64,000 bases of DNA from an uncultured Agathobacter sp. (lineage in GTDB: Bacteria > Bacillota > Clostridia > Lachnospirales > Lachnospiraceae). Location: NCBI GenBank assembly GCA_944381555.1, contig CALWLL010000030.1, positions 1 to 64,000 on the forward strand, in the 5' to 3' direction. Below the pieces are notes generated by a model, which had not been told where the DNA came from, did not search any database, and saw nothing but the letters and a program-made list of their open reading frames with translations. Below, one piece after another: positions 63,018-64,000 of this stretch; positions within the stretch are counted from its first letter, which is position 1; every line of letters begins with the position of its first letter. The position numbers and the translations under genes are program-made.

Positions 63018-64000
63018 TTAGGAATTTACGGATTCTGTCTGGGACTGTGTCTGGGATTCTGTCTCAGTTTCCAGCGCAGCTTCCGATTCCGTCCCGGAGT
63101 CTTTCTCTTCTTCAGTAGACGTATCCTCACTGCTTTCTTCCGATTCCCCGCCATCCTCAGATTCTTCCTCCAGTTCGATGATTAATGTCGCCTCTTGGGA
63201 ATTTACCATCAGATACTTCTTCCAGCTTTCATAACCCGGTGCAGAGATTTCAAGCGTATGGGTGCCATAGGTCAGCTCTACTGCCTGTGTATGGTCGACA
63301 AGCTCATAATCAATATATACCTTAACATCTTCTACATTGATTTGGAAAGAAATCATTCCCTTCTTCTTACCGGGTCCTTTGAGGGTTTCCAAATCTATCT
63401 CTGTGGTTTTATCACGGGAAATTGTAATCTCCCGGCTACCTCCCCAGCCGTCGTTTGCTACTGTCAGTGTATAAACTCCCTCGGGAAGTTCAAGCGTGAC
63501 TCCCTCCGAAATCTGTGCGTACATTTTATCGCTGAGATTGAGCAGACTTCCGTCAAACAGCTCTGTATTTTTTAACACTAAGGTTCCATGACCTGTGGTT
63601 ACATTTACCGAAAGAATCCTATTGCCCAGACCAACAACCGTAAGCACATCATTTTCCGACAAATCTCCTATCGGAATTTCTTTATCATCAGAGAAGACCA
63701 CCACCTTATTTTGAATCGAATAATTGGTCTCCCCAATGGAAAATACCCCATGCTTCTCATCAATTGAAAAACGTTTGATTTTCTCCTGCTCCCAAACCTG
63801 ACTCGACATTCTGACCACCGTCAGATAGCCATATTCGTCCCGCTTTTCCAATTCTACCGCCTTCCCTGCGGTAAATCGCACCGCCGGTTCATAATTACCA
63901 TACTTATCGTAAAACTTTGTAGAAAAATTATACTGGTAATAGTATTCCAATCCGGTTTCATAAGAATACAAAAGGAACGTTCCGTCAATCGTATTATTTT
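63018..64000 (-). CDS. PEGA-domain protein, C-terminal part (runs off the window)
   Basis: The frame is open to the window edge, so only about the last 327 residues are seen. Two PEGA-type domains carry surface-layer-like beta folds: VTLELPEGVYTLTVANDGWGG at about residues 155-175 of the visible part in two halves, and VYIDYELVDHTQAVELTYGTHTL further on. The C-terminus is a Ser/Thr/Glu low-complexity tail (ESEDGGESEESSEDTS). Export probable but the N-terminus is not visible. Function unknown. Confidence 0.8.
   Translation of the reverse strand, partial: NNTIDGTFLLYSYETGLEYYYQYNFSTKFYDKYGNYEPAVRFTAGKAVELEKRDEYGYLTVVRMSSQVWEQEKIKRFSIDEKHGVFSIGETNYSIQNKVVVFSDDKEIPIGDLSENDVLTVVGLGNRILSVNVTTGHGTLVLKNTELFDGSLLNLSDKMYAQISEGVTLELPEGVYTLTVANDGWGGSREITISRDKTTEIDLETLKGPGKKKGMISFQINVEDVKVYIDYELVDHTQAVELTYGTHTLEISAPGYESWKKYLMVNSQEATLIIELEEESEDGGESEESSEDTSTEEEKDSGTESEAALETETESQTQSQTESVNS

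Overview
The window looks like part of the chromosome of a spore-forming member of the Lachnospiraceae (Clostridia). The basis is gene content: SpoIIE, SpoIIID, YabP, a CotF-type coat protein, a SPOCS(DUF3794)/LysM protein, Veg, DUF4317, TetM-like factors and the order hup-rqcP-yabP-divIC-spoIIE-tilS-hpt-ftsH that is classic for Firmicutes. The genus cannot be resolved from sequence alone. Most genes lie on the minus strand.

Layout. 1-3.1 kb: end of an integrative element (partial tyrosine integrase, excisionase, divergent XRE regulator with three operator-like repeats, and two cargo genes), stopping at the 3' end of a guaA gene that lacks its glutaminase domain. 3.2-9.8 kb: guaA, MATE exporter, CofE-like ligase, chemotaxis receptor, purC. 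10-16.7 kb: a large GH127 lipoprotein with a divergent AraC regulator, a protein of unknown function, a coat-protein pair with a Fur-box-like site, and spoIIID behind a sigma-E-type promoter. 16.7-23.2 kb: an accessory zone of small enzymes (HIT, Nudix, GNAT, DinB-like) mixed with broken genes, and argS behind what reads as an arginine-codon attenuator. 23.2-33 kb: CopA with an extra C-terminal metal-binding domain, GH3 enzyme, aminotransferase, and a four-gene surface-glycan operon. 33-45.2 kb: an EF-G/TetM-like GTPase fused to a YacP/Rae1-like nuclease, DUF4317, methionine aminopeptidase, NlpC/P60 hydrolase, a membrane protein with acidic repeats, a SPOCS/LysM protein, veg and plsC. 45.2-52.3 kb: a maltodextrin locus (alpha-amylase, ABC transporter, LacI regulator). 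52.3-55.5 kb: surface protein, tRNA-Leu and tRNA-Tyr, an 89-bp direct repeat, a YdcF-type protein. 55.5-64 kb: the division/sporulation/translation cluster named above, ending in a partial PEGA-domain protein.

The strongest items for a second look are: the GTPase-Rae1 fusion at 33-35.8 kb; the argS leader peptide with six Arg codons and competing RNA pairings; a dispersed repeat whose four copies all sit directly behind intrinsic terminators; the guaA-adjacent mobile element; and sporulation promoters that can be read directly (sigma-E type for spoIIID, Spo0A type with 21-bp spacing for spoIIE).

All family assignments come from reading motifs by eye. No database search or folding program was run.
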